From assembly GCF_023953965.1 (NCBI RefSeq), contig NZ_JAMLIX010000001.1, positions 1,798,501 through 1,862,500 of the forward strand: a stretch of DNA of 64,000 nucleotides. The letters are read 5' to 3'. The stretch comes from Bosea sp. (in: a-proteobacteria). Lineage in GTDB: Bacteria; Pseudomonadota; Alphaproteobacteria; Rhizobiales; Beijerinckiaceae. The notes under the pieces were generated by a model that worked only from the letters and a program-made list of their open reading frames with translations, was not told the origin of the DNA and searched no databases. Shown here one piece after another: positions 51,116 through 60,140 of the stretch (the first letter of the stretch is position 1; the number at the start of each line of letters is the position of its first letter). The translations under genes and the position numbers were made by a program.

Positions 51116-53226
51116 CACCGCTCGCATGCAACCAGCACTTCAACTGCGGCCTGGTTCACCTTTGCCGTCCCCCGATCATCCATCACGCCCCGCACCATCT
51201 GCTCCACATATCCCTCCGGCAACCGCTTCGCACATTGCCGCAGCAGCCGGTTCTCCTCCACCCCGCGGCGCCAGGCGAGAAGGCGCAGGCTCGGCCAGGC
51301 GCAGCCGTCGGGCGCTGCGTAGATCAGGCCGAAATCACGCTCCCCTCGCCCGGTGAAAGGGTTCCAGCCGCTTGCGGGGTCGCCGAGGCCGGTGCTGTCC
51401 CAGGCGGACCAGATCCCGACCCCTTTCAGGTCGAGCGCGTAGGCCTCCCAACCCTGGCGGCGGTAATATCCGTCGGGAGAGAGCAGCTTCGCGTCCTCGC
51501 GCGTATCATAGCCGTCCCGTTCCTGACGGCCGGGCAGCCCGGCGAGGTTCATGCCCGGCTGCGCCGGGCGGTGAAGCTGTGCCACGTCCACGAAAGGCAG
51601 GATGGCGAGGGAGCCCCGCTCGAGGGTCGCGTAGATGCGGGCCTCGATCCCGGCGCTGTGCGCGAGCGCCCTGAAGCGCTTCATCGCCGGCAGATCCGCG
51701 GGCCGGGGCTCGTCGATGGGATAGAGGATGATCTCGCCGGACACGCGCGCCGCCTTTGCCGTCGCCTCGACCCAGTCCCACCAGCCGCGCAATGCGGCGG
51801 CCGCTTCCTCGTCCGGCAGCTTGAGGAATGCCCAGGGGCGCGTCTTGATATCCATATAGAGCAGGATGCGCGCCGCCTCGCGATGCGTTTCGAGATAGCG
51901 GCGCAACAGCTCGGTCGGACGCTCCCGGCCGCCATCGAACAGGGCTGCCGGGTGCACGGTTGCGGTGTCGACGCCGTAACGCGCGAGGAACCCGGCATCA
52001 CAGCCGAGAGCCCGTGCGACGGGCAGATGCATCGGCTCGTGCAGATAGGTCCAGAGATTGCCGTGCAGCGGTGCCGTTCCGGGGTCGGCTGGGATAGCGG
52101 TGAGGTCGAGGGTCGAGGCGAGCCGATATTCCCCGCAGGAGAGAGCGAGGTCGATCCTGTGGCTTCCGCCGGTTTCCGGGCGGGTCTCGACGAGCAGCAG
52201 CATGGCCGATCCCGCCGGCAGCACGGCGCCGTCGAATGGCGTGACGACATCCGGCACCCAGGCGCGGCTCAGGGCCTGGGCGTGGGCGAGCGCGAGGACG
52301 CGCGTTCTCACCCCGGCGGCCTGCGCGACGTCGACGTTCACGGACAGCTCCGTGGCGGAGCGATTGGCGACACGCCAGGCGGCGTAGTCATGCCCGCCGG
52401 TGAGCGCGACCAGCCGGGAGCGGGGCGCCTCCCGCGCCGGCCGAAGAGTCCAGGGGTCGATCGGTTCCATCGCGCAGCCTGGCGGGCTCGGCGCAGCCGT
52501 GGCGTCCGCGCCCAGCGGCATCGCCCAGCGTCTCGCGGGGTCCGGCCCCGTCGGGCGCGGACCGGACGCCGTCTCGATCTGCATCCGCCGGTGCTCGATC
52601 GCGAACTGCCGGGCCGCTGCCAGATCAGGCAGGCCGCCGCCGATCTCCTGCCCCGCCGACGAGGCCTCGAAGGCCTCGATCTCGCTCAGGAAGAGGAAGG
52701 TGCCGCGCGCGAAGGCCACGACGAGGATCTGGCTGATCCGATGGGGCGGAAAGCGGATGTCGAGGCTGCTCTCGACCGGGGACGGGCTGCTGTCCGTGTC
52801 GCTGCCGAGCGGGCTTTCGGCGAGGAAGTCGAAGCGCCCCGAGCCGTCCCCGCCGAACACCACGATCTGGGACGGACGGTAGACGCCGGCCTGCGTTCCG
52901 GAAGCCGTGTGGATGCGCACATGGTCGATCGAGGCGGGCTGCGGGAGATCCAGCGCCACGGTGACCGGCATGCGCCAGCTCCAGCCCGCGGCCGAGCCGT
53001 TCGTCCAGATCCGCCCCCGTCCGATATGCCCGTCGGTCAGTTCCCGGCCGCCTCGCGCGAGCGCCAGTGCATAGTTCGGCGCCGGATCCAGCCGGTAGGC
53101 GGCGCCCAGCAGCCGATTCTGTGGCGCTGCCATGGCCAATTGGCTCATGACGGCCAGCATGGCGGCAAGCACGGGAAGGCGCAGCCATCGGCAACGGCGC
53201 CGCAACCCGGCATTCGTGGCCATCAT
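51115..53226 (-). CDS. Secreted GH123/DUF4091-like glycosidase with discoidin-like domain
   Basis: A 703-residue exported protein. A signal peptide follows a basic start (LRLPVLAAMLAVMSQLAMAA). Residues about 55-160 look like an F5/8 type C (discoidin) carbohydrate-binding domain (SIDHVRIHTASGTQAGVYRP). The C-terminal half contains EIILYPIDEPRPADLPAMKRF, whose D-E pair matches the catalytic region of GH123/DUF4091 hexosaminidase-like enzymes. It lies between the acyltransferase and the initiating transferase, so it likely trims or processes the polymer in the periplasm. The family call is from motifs only; the start could be either of two adjacent ATGs. Confidence 0.72.
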   Translation of the reverse strand: MMATNAGLRRRCRWLRLPVLAAMLAVMSQLAMAAPQNRLLGAAYRLDPAPNYALALARGGRELTDGHIGRGRIWTNGSAAGWSWRMPVTVALDLPQPASIDHVRIHTASGTQAGVYRPSQIVVFGGDGSGRFDFLAESPLGSDTDSSPSPVESSLDIRFPPHRISQILVVAFARGTFLFLSEIEAFEASSAGQEIGGGLPDLAAARQFAIEHRRMQIETASGPRPTGPDPARRWAMPLGADATAAPSPPGCAMEPIDPWTLRPAREAPRSRLVALTGGHDYAAWRVANRSATELSVNVDVAQAAGVRTRVLALAHAQALSRAWVPDVVTPFDGAVLPAGSAMLLLVETRPETGGSHRIDLALSCGEYRLASTLDLTAIPADPGTAPLHGNLWTYLHEPMHLPVARALGCDAGFLARYGVDTATVHPAALFDGGRERPTELLRRYLETHREAARILLYMDIKTRPWAFLKLPDEEAAAALRGWWDWVEATAKAARVSGEIILYPIDEPRPADLPAMKRFRALAHSAGIEARIYATLERGSLAILPFVDVAQLHRPAQPGMNLAGLPGRQERDGYDTREDAKLLSPDGYYRRQGWEAYALDLKGVGIWSAWDSTGLGDPASGWNPFTGRGERDFGLIYAAPDGCAWPSLRLLAWRRGVEENRLLRQCAKRLPEGYVEQMVRGVMDDRGTAKVNQAAVEVLVACER

Positions 53227-53239
53227 TGCCGCGGCTGCG

Positions 53240-54739
53240 TCAATTGTTCTTGGCCAGGAACTTGGCGTGCTGCTGTCGCAGTTGCGCCAGGGCCCAGTCG
53301 ACCCGGCCCTGATCGTACTTCTCTCCGAACAGCACCATCGGGATCGTTCTGAGCGCGATCCTGAGATCGAGCCAGAGGCTGGCATTGTAGACGTACCAGA
53401 TGTCGAGCGCCGCCTTGTCGTCGGCCGAGATTGTCCGGCCGCCGACGATCTGCGCCCAGCCGGTCAGCCCGGGGCGCACGATAAGCCTGGCGGCGTGTGC
53501 GTCGGACTGGTCGCGCGGCAGGAGCGGGCGCGGCCCGATCAGCGACATCTCGCCGCGCAGCACGTTGATGAGCTGCGGCAATTCGTCGAGCCGGGTCCTG
53601 CGCAGGAAATCGCCGACCGCGCAGGTGCGCTCCGCATCGCTCAGCCGGCGGCCGTTCACATCCACGGCCGGGCGCATCGTCCGGAACTTCAGCACATGGA
53701 AGGGCCGACCGCCCAATCCGGGCCGCCTTTGCCAGAACAGGACGGGCGTGCCCATCCGGGCCGCGACCAGAGCGACGACCATCACCATGACCGGAGCCGC
53801 GAGCACGAGCGCGGATGCCGACACGCCGACGTCGATCGCGCGCTTGAGGAACCAGTAGCGGCGGCGGGTGATCGCGGCGAGGTCGCTGCGATCGACGAGG
53901 ATGCGCGGCCGCTGCGCCTCGCCCTCAGGCATCGCGAAGAGATGGGCGGAGCCGGCGCGATCCTCCGTCGCCGCCGCGATGACATCGGGCAATTCCATGA
54001 CCTGCGTGGAGCCCGCGGCCCTGGCTTTCGCCAGGAAGGAGCGGGCCGCGACCGGCAGCCCGTTCTCCGGCGCCGCCAGGACGAGACGGCTTACGTCCAC
54101 GCCATGCGTCTGGAGTTCGCGGGTCACCTCCGCCAGATCCTCGACATGGCCGAGGATGCGCAGGCCGAAGGCCGTGCGGCCGACCTGCTTGCGCGAGGTC
54201 GTGACGAAGCCGACGACGTCCAGGCGCCCGGACGCATAGGTCTGGATCAGATGGAGGATCATGCCGCTCAGGCTGTTGACGCCCACGATCAGGACGCTGT
54301 CGGATTTCGCCGCTCCCTCGCGCGGCAGCACGCTGGTCGCGAAAGCGCCCGCCTGGCGCAATCCCGAAAGATGCTGGGCCAGCTTGCGGGCGCCGATCAG
54401 CGCGGTCGCCCCGAACAGGAACTGCATCGCCGGAATGCTGCGCGGCACGCCATCCAGGCGCGTGAAGGTGAAGGTCGAGGCCATCGCGACCAGGATCGCG
54501 ATCGCCGTGACGACGGCGATCCGCCAATAGACCCGATATGAGCTCAGCCCCCACAGCTCGCGCCCGATGCCCGCGGCCTGAAGGCCGAGAAACAGGGCCG
54601 CCGCGCCGACGCCGACATAGGGGTTCGCCAGGATTTCGCCGAGGAGGAACTTCTCTTCCGGGGTGCGGAGATAGAACGCCATCACCGTGACCAGCACGAA
54701 GACGCAGGTGTCGACGAATGTGAGGGCTAGGGAACGCAA
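53240..54739 (-). CDS. Undecaprenyl-phosphate sugar phosphotransferase (WcaJ/ExoY type)
   Basis: A 499-residue enzyme that starts repeat-unit synthesis by moving a sugar-phosphate to undecaprenyl phosphate. N-terminal half: four membrane spans and a CoA-binding-like domain (SVLIVGVNSLSG). C-terminal half: the catalytic domain with FLKRAIDVGVSASALVL, FHVLKFRTMR, RTRLDELPQLINVLRG, MSLIGPRPLLPRD and PGLTGWAQIVGGR. TTG at 54739 is chosen because GGAGAG lies seven bases upstream; the open frame extends further but without family sequence. It is the first gene of the EPS operon on this strand. Confidence 0.93.
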   Translation of the reverse strand: MRSLALTFVDTCVFVLVTVMAFYLRTPEEKFLLGEILANPYVGVGAAALFLGLQAAGIGRELWGLSSYRVYWRIAVVTAIAILVAMASTFTFTRLDGVPRSIPAMQFLFGATALIGARKLAQHLSGLRQAGAFATSVLPREGAAKSDSVLIVGVNSLSGMILHLIQTYASGRLDVVGFVTTSRKQVGRTAFGLRILGHVEDLAEVTRELQTHGVDVSRLVLAAPENGLPVAARSFLAKARAAGSTQVMELPDVIAAATEDRAGSAHLFAMPEGEAQRPRILVDRSDLAAITRRRYWFLKRAIDVGVSASALVLAAPVMVMVVALVAARMGTPVLFWQRRPGLGGRPFHVLKFRTMRPAVDVNGRRLSDAERTCAVGDFLRRTRLDELPQLINVLRGEMSLIGPRPLLPRDQSDAHAARLIVRPGLTGWAQIVGGRTISADDKAALDIWYVYNASLWLDLRIALRTIPMVLFGEKYDQGRVDWALAQLRQQHAKFLAKNN

Positions 54740-55078
54740 AGCTCGATCTCTCCAAACGCAAATCAAACTGCGCTGTGCCCCGATGCGCTGTTGGCCGGGC
54801 AGCCTCCTCGTTACACAGGATCTTCGCAGGCGTCTAGTGAAACTTAACGCTTGGTTAACTAAGCAATCCTCCGTAACGGCGCGCTGAACGAAGATTACCT
54901 TAGGGAATGTCCTGCTTTCTGGCCCCGGCCGACGCCGTTGACAGCTCAGTAAGGTAAACGCCAGCCTATTCACGCTGGATAACAAAGCAATAATTCAGTC
55001 GCGAAAATCAATATTTGCTGAAAAACCTGAGATCAAGACGAAGATGATAGCAATTCCCGAAATAACGGGAGTTGTCAG
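54740..55078. promoter_or_regulatory. Divergent promoter region of the EPS operon
   Basis: About 340 bp, AT-richer, between the initiating transferase (minus) and the peptidase (plus). It contains CTTGGTTAACTAAG near 54852 and a TTGACA at 54937-54942 on the plus strand. A short CCCG/CGGG hairpin precedes the peptidase ribosome site GGGAG. It must hold the main EPS promoter. I see no gene here and no exact promoter pair can be claimed. Confidence 0.5.
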
Positions 55079-55975
55079 ATGAAGTCCGTGGCCGCCCTTT
55101 CGTCCGTGGTCGCCCTGGTCCTGGGTGTCTCCGTCACCGTTGCTACGGCGATGCCCCGCATGGCGTTGCCCGATTTCGAGGCGAGGCTGCCGATGGCGCC
55201 GCGTTTCGTCGACGATGTTGTCGAGATGACGCCGATCGCCGCGGTGAAGTTCTGCCTGGACTATCGCGACCAGTGCCGCGCTTCCGACGAGGAGCGGGTC
55301 ACTTTGACGCAGGAGAGCTGGGCGGAGCTCGTCGCCGTGAACGCCCGGATCAACCGGCGCATCGCTCCCGATGCCGGCAAGCACGGCTATGACTGGTCGC
55401 TCGAGACGACGTTCGGCAACTGCAACGACTATGCGGTCCAGAAGCGGCAGGCGCTGATCGAGCGCGGCTTTCCGATCTCCGCCCTGTCCCTGACGGTCGC
55501 GGTGACGCCGCGGGCCGAGGGCCATCTCGTCCTGACCGTGCGGACCGACCGCGGCGATTTCGTGCTCGACAATCTGCGCCCCTCGGTCGTGGCGTGGAGC
55601 CGCACGGGATATCGCATGATCAAGCGCCAGTCGGCGGCCGATCCCGCCGTGTGGGTCACGGTCCGGGCCGAGCAGGATACGGTGCGGGTGGCGCGGCTGC
55701 AGCAGCGTGAGAAGGCGCGCGAGGCGGGCCGGGTGCCGGCGCGTGTCGAGCAGGCGCGTTTCGAGGTTCCGGCCGCGCCGGTGCCGGCCGTCGTCGAAGC
55801 GGCGGCCCCCGCCGTGGAGCCTGCGCAGGATGCCGGCCCGCTGGTGTTCTCGCTGCCCGGCTTCGGGGCTTTCACCGGCTCGCTCTACCAGCCGTCCTTC
55901 GACCTCTCGTCCGAGCTGCGCGACGGCGCGGCGGCGAAGGTCGGGTTCCACGACTGGCCGCGGCGCCTGTCCTGA
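55079..55975 (+). CDS. Transglutaminase-like cysteine peptidase (BTLCP family)
   Basis: A 298-residue secreted protein. After the signal peptide (to about ATA, residue 24) the bacterial transglutaminase-like cysteine peptidase core is seen: catalytic Cys in TFGNCNDYAVQKR, His in AEGHLVLTVRT and Asp in DFVLDNLRP. The triad is intact. The C-terminal 90 residues are Ala/Pro/Val-rich and probably unstructured. Such proteins are linked to polysaccharide and adhesin export in this order (LapG-like fold). It diverges from the EPS operon and may process a surface protein. Confidence 0.9.
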   Translation: MKSVAALSSVVALVLGVSVTVATAMPRMALPDFEARLPMAPRFVDDVVEMTPIAAVKFCLDYRDQCRASDEERVTLTQESWAELVAVNARINRRIAPDAGKHGYDWSLETTFGNCNDYAVQKRQALIERGFPISALSLTVAVTPRAEGHLVLTVRTDRGDFVLDNLRPSVVAWSRTGYRMIKRQSAADPAVWVTVRAEQDTVRVARLQQREKAREAGRVPARVEQARFEVPAAPVPAVVEAAAPAVEPAQDAGPLVFSLPGFGAFTGSLYQPSFDLSSELRDGAAAKVGFHDWPRRLS

Positions 55976-55988
55976 GCGCCGTGGCGGC

Positions 55989-57392
55989 TCAAGCCTCCCG
56001 GCGCCCGAGCGAGATCACGGTGCAGCAGCCGAGAATGGCGGCGGCATAGAAGGCGACCGCGGGAATCTGCAGCGAAAAATCGACGAGGCTGTGCAGTGAG
56101 ATCAGCAGCAGCCCCGCCAGGCCCAGCGCCGGCACGAAGCGATAGCGCTGGCGCTCGCGCAGGCCGGTGAGGAAAGCCCGCGCCAAGAGGACGATCGCGA
56201 CCGGCGCGAGCACGAGGAAGAGGAGGCCGAGCCCCATGCCTCCTTCGATGAGGCCGTTATGCGCCGCGTCCCAGACGCCGGCGATCCCGGCGCAGTCATG
56301 GTCGCGATAGGCGGGGAAGATGTCCTGGAAGGTGCCGAAGCCGGTGCCGAGCGGCAGGTTGTCGACGAGCGCCCGCCCCATCAGGCCGAAGGCGCAAAAC
56401 CGCGTATCGTCGAGCCCCGCCCGTTCGATGCGGTAGGCGACGCGGCCGCCGAGCAGCAGATAGATCAGCCAGAGCCCGAGCGCGAGCCCGCCGAGCTTGG
56501 CGAGCCGCAGCCAGGATGCCGGCAAGGCGGCGTTGCGGCTCGCGGTCAGGCGATGGCGGGCCATGATCGCGACGAACAGCAGCAGCGCCAGGAGCGTGGC
56601 GCCGATGGCCCCGCGCGACTGCGTCAGGAACAGCGCGAGCAGCTGGATGAACGCCAATCCGGTAAAGAGCAGGAACCGCCTCTCGCTGCGTGAGGACCGT
56701 CCGCTGCGGCCGCCGAGACGGGCGAGGAACTTTTCCGGCTCGATCGTGCGAAGGTGGTGGAAGCAGAACGCCACGCTCACCAGCAGGCCGAGGCCGAAGA
56801 AGGTGCCGGCCGAATTGCGGTTGACGAAGAAGGAGGTCAGGCTGTTTCGGTAGGGGTTCACCCCCGCCGACAGCGGATCGGTGGGGAAGAAGAACAGCTC
56901 GATCAGCCCGAAGGCGGCGGCGACGGCGCTGAGATAGGCGAGCCGCCGCAGCATCGCCAGGGCGCCGTCCTGATCGGCGACCGCCCGCAGCACCACCAGG
57001 AAGCCGAGGACCGGCGCGAGCGCCAAGAGGCTGTTGCGCGTCTGTGCCGGCGACACCGAGATCGCGCCCGAAACCGGGCCCAGCACCTCGCGGGCGGTCT
57101 GCCAGGCCGGATGCTCGAACGGGTTGCCGTCCCAGCGGAGCGACTGGACGAGCGCCAGCATCGCCAGGGCCGTCAGGATGAGCCCTGCGGCGAGCCCGAG
57201 CCGCTGGACGGCACGGTTATGGACAGGCAGGAAGGCCGCGACCGCGGTCATCGCCGCCGCGAGCAGGGCGCCGATATGCAGCGAATAGGGATCGACCCCG
57301 CCGAGATTGACGAGCAGATAGGCGAGCGTGCCGAGATAGGCATATTGCAGCGCCAGCGGCGTGCGCTGCGACGACAGGTCAAATCTCGGCAT
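55989..57392 (-). CDS. O-antigen ligase family membrane protein
   Basis: A 467-residue protein with about twelve hydrophobic spans. The large periplasmic loop and following Wzy_C segment include NSLTSFFVNRNSAGTFFGLG and MGRALVDNLPLGTGFGTFQD, typical of WaaL/Wzy proteins. ATG at 57392 lies in the end of the phosphatase gene (14-bp overlap). It converges on the peptidase gene. With a Wzy-like protein already inside the EPS run, this one may be a ligase or a polymerase for a second polymer (inference). Confidence 0.88.
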   Translation of the reverse strand: MPRFDLSSQRTPLALQYAYLGTLAYLLVNLGGVDPYSLHIGALLAAAMTAVAAFLPVHNRAVQRLGLAAGLILTALAMLALVQSLRWDGNPFEHPAWQTAREVLGPVSGAISVSPAQTRNSLLALAPVLGFLVVLRAVADQDGALAMLRRLAYLSAVAAAFGLIELFFFPTDPLSAGVNPYRNSLTSFFVNRNSAGTFFGLGLLVSVAFCFHHLRTIEPEKFLARLGGRSGRSSRSERRFLLFTGLAFIQLLALFLTQSRGAIGATLLALLLFVAIMARHRLTASRNAALPASWLRLAKLGGLALGLWLIYLLLGGRVAYRIERAGLDDTRFCAFGLMGRALVDNLPLGTGFGTFQDIFPAYRDHDCAGIAGVWDAAHNGLIEGGMGLGLLFLVLAPVAIVLLARAFLTGLRERQRYRFVPALGLAGLLLISLHSLVDFSLQIPAVAFYAAAILGCCTVISLGRREA

Positions 57393-58134
57393 CGGCCGGG
57401 TCCTGCTCGATGAGACGCGCACCGGCCTCGTCGATGACGAGCGTGCTGAGGGTGTTGGTCAGATAGGCGCCGGTATCGAGGTTGATGCGGTTGGCGCGGA
57501 ACTCGGCGGCCGCGACGGGCGTGTGCCCGTGGACCACGGTGAAGCCGAAATCGGCCTGCGAGCCGAGGAAATCCTCCCGGATCCAGGCGAGGTCGTCGAG
57601 CGTCTGCTTGTCGAGCGCGATTCCCGGCCGCAGGCCCGCATGCACGAAGACGTAAGACCCGAGCTGGATGAACGGCTTGGCCGTCGCGAGGAAGTCGAGA
57701 TGGTGCCGGGGGACGGCGAGGCGAGCCTGCTCGAGGAGCGCTGCGCCGCCGTGGCGCACCGTCAGCGGAGCGAGGCCGTAGGACAGCAAGGTCTCGGCGC
57801 CGCCAAGCGCGCGCCATTGCTCGAAAGGGATCTGCCCGTCGAGATAGCCCTCCAGCAGCAGTTCATGGTTCGCCTTGGCGAGCGCGACGGCCCGTTCCTG
57901 CGAGCGCTCGATGAGGCAGTCGATGACGCCGCGGGAATCGGGACCGCGGTCGACGAGGTCGCCCAGATAGATCTCGATGCTCCTGACCGCGCCGCGCCCC
58001 TGCCGGTCGCGGTCGATGCGCCGCTGCGCCTGCCGCAGGCAATCCAGCCGGCCATGAACATCGCCCACGGCATAGAGCACCCAGCCCTCGGGGGCCGGGG
58101 CATAGGAGCGGGGCTTCTGGCGGCGGAACAGCAT
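57379..58134 (-). CDS. Calcineurin-like serine/threonine phosphatase
   Basis: A 251-residue metallophosphoesterase of the PP1/PrpA type. Metal and catalytic motifs: GDVHGR near residue 25, GDLVDRG near 60, KANHE in place of the usual GNHE, VHAGLRP and TVVHGHTPV. The Gly to Ala change before NHE is conservative. ATG at 58134 follows GGAGGG. It overlaps the ligase gene by 14 bp. Its protein or small-molecule target is unknown. No low-molecular-weight tyrosine phosphatase (Wzb) is seen in the locus. Confidence 0.9.
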   Translation of the reverse strand: MLFRRQKPRSYAPAPEGWVLYAVGDVHGRLDCLRQAQRRIDRDRQGRGAVRSIEIYLGDLVDRGPDSRGVIDCLIERSQERAVALAKANHELLLEGYLDGQIPFEQWRALGGAETLLSYGLAPLTVRHGGAALLEQARLAVPRHHLDFLATAKPFIQLGSYVFVHAGLRPGIALDKQTLDDLAWIREDFLGSQADFGFTVVHGHTPVAAAEFRANRINLDTGAYLTNTLSTLVIDEAGARLIEQDPADAEI

Positions 58135-58257
58135 GCGCCCTCCGGATGGGCAAGTGGCCGATCGTCCGGCCACCCGCGCATATCGTCGTGTGCCATGGCA
58201 GGCAAGAGGGCAGGATGAGCGTGCTCGGGCGCAGGCTGTCTCCGCGCCGGCGCAGCT

Positions 58258-60087
58258 TCAGAAGCGCCAGATCAGCGGCACGATGAAGACCGCGACGACG
58301 AAGAACCAGATCAGCAGCGGCAGGCCGAGCTTCCAGTAATCGCTGAAGACATAGCCGCCCGGGCCCATCACCATCAGGTTGGTCGGCGTCGCGATCGGGG
58401 TCAGGAAGGCGCCGGCGGCGGCCACCGCCGTGCTCATCAGCACCGGGCGCGGCGAAATGCCCATGCTGGCGGCGGCGGCGACGCCGATCGGGATGATGAT
58501 CAGCGCGGTCGCCGTGTTGCTGATGAGCTGGCCCAGCACCGCGGTCAGCACGAACAGCCCGGCGAGCAGCGCCATCGGCCCGGCATCGCCGACCATGGCG
58601 ACGAGGCGGTCGGCCAGCATCTGCGCGGCGCCGGTCTCGATCATCGCGGTGGAGAGCGGCATCATCGCGCCGACCAGGATCACGGTGGTCCAGCTGATCG
58701 CGCGGTAGGACTGCTCGACGGTCATGATGCCGCTGAGGATGATCGCGCCGGCCGCCAGCAGGCCCGCCACCGCGGATGGCACGATGCCGGTCGCCAGCAT
58801 CACCACCATCGCCAGCAGGATGATGATCGCCTGCTTGGCGCCCGGCCCCATCGGAACGGCCTGGCGCCTGACCAGCTCCGGCGACGAGACGACGAGCACG
58901 TCGGGATCGTCGAGATGGGTGTCGAGCGCCTTCCAGGTGCCTTGCAGCAGCATGGTGTCGCCGGGCTGGAGCACGACGCCGGCCGTCTTCGGCTCGTCGC
59001 CGTCCGTGGGCTCGCCGGCGCCGCGCTGCACGGCGAGGATGATGAGGTCGCCGCTCTCGGTGACCATGCCCGGAAACACGGTCTGGCCGATCAGGCCGGA
59101 ACGGGGCGGGATCACCACCTCGGCGAGGCCCGAGCGGCGGTTGAACAGGGTTTCCTCGCTGTCGGTGGGCCCTTCCTCGCGGAAGGACAGATGCATCCGG
59201 GCGGCGAAATCGGCCACGGCCTCGGCATCGCCGCGCAGCAGGAGCTGGTCGCCGTCGGCGATCGCGGTGCGGCGCAGGGGGCCGGCGGTCGCGCCGTCCT
59301 GGACGGCGACGAGCTGGAGGCCGGGCCAGTCGGCGAGCGTGATCGCGCTGGAAGGCTGGCCGACATAGGGGCAGGTCGCGCGGATGCGCAGCTGGTGGAT
59401 GCCGCTCGACAGCCCGTATTGCTCGACCAGGGTCTTGGCGTGGCGGCTGAAATCCGCCGGCATGGTCGCGCCGTTGCGCTGCGGCAGCAGCCGCTCGCCG
59501 AACAGGATGATGATCGCCATGGTGCCGACGAGCAGCGGGACGCCGGCCAGCGCGAACTCGAAGAAGCCGAAGCCGCCGACGCCGGCATCGAGCGCCGCCT
59601 CCGAGACGAGCACGTTCACCGGGGTGCCGGTCAGCGCCAGCATGGAGCCGGCATGGCCGGCAAAGACCAGCGGCATCAGGAGCTGCGAGGAGTTGCGCTT
59701 GAGCCTGACCGCGGTGACGACGACGACCGGCAGCAGCGCCGCGACCGCGCCGTTGAGGCTGATCAGCGCGACGAGCAGCGCCACCAGCCCCATCATCAGC
59801 ACCAGCAGGCGGGTGCGGCTTTCCTCGCCCGCACCCCTGATCAGGAGCTGGCCGGCCCAGGCGGTGACGCCGGTGACCTCCAGCCCCGACGAGACGACGA
59901 AGAGCGAGGCGATGAAGATGACGGCCGGGTCGCCGAGGCCGGCGAGCGCCTGGGGCAGGGTGAGCACGCCTGTCGCCCACAGGCCGAGCGCCGTGCCCAT
60001 CGCGACGAGCACGACGGGCACCCTGTTCGTGATGAACAGGACGACGGCTATGGCGATGATCAGGCCGGTATAGGCGATCGGGCTCAC
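58258..60087 (-). CDS. SLC13 family permease with TrkA-C domains
   Basis: A 609-residue inner-membrane transporter of the divalent anion:sodium symporter superfamily. Two membrane halves flank a cytoplasmic segment with two TrkA-C-like domains (around ADWPGLQLVAVQDGA and VFPGMVTESGDLIIL). Repeated substrate motifs occur: GTPVNVLVSEAA in the first half and TPIATPTNLMVMGP in the second. GTG at 60087 is used, with AAGGAG upstream; the open frame extends far upstream but only as a shadow of the peptidase gene. It may carry sulfate, dicarboxylate or a similar anion. Confidence 0.9.
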   Translation of the reverse strand: MSPIAYTGLIIAIAVVLFITNRVPVVLVAMGTALGLWATGVLTLPQALAGLGDPAVIFIASLFVVSSGLEVTGVTAWAGQLLIRGAGEESRTRLLVLMMGLVALLVALISLNGAVAALLPVVVVTAVRLKRNSSQLLMPLVFAGHAGSMLALTGTPVNVLVSEAALDAGVGGFGFFEFALAGVPLLVGTMAIIILFGERLLPQRNGATMPADFSRHAKTLVEQYGLSSGIHQLRIRATCPYVGQPSSAITLADWPGLQLVAVQDGATAGPLRRTAIADGDQLLLRGDAEAVADFAARMHLSFREEGPTDSEETLFNRRSGLAEVVIPPRSGLIGQTVFPGMVTESGDLIILAVQRGAGEPTDGDEPKTAGVVLQPGDTMLLQGTWKALDTHLDDPDVLVVSSPELVRRQAVPMGPGAKQAIIILLAMVVMLATGIVPSAVAGLLAAGAIILSGIMTVEQSYRAISWTTVILVGAMMPLSTAMIETGAAQMLADRLVAMVGDAGPMALLAGLFVLTAVLGQLISNTATALIIIPIGVAAAASMGISPRPVLMSTAVAAAGAFLTPIATPTNLMVMGPGGYVFSDYWKLGLPLLIWFFVVAVFIVPLIWRF

Positions 60088-60140
60088 GCGGCGGCTCCTT
60101 GTGGGGGGCTGCGCGGCGGCAGGCCCTGCTTGGGGTCTTT

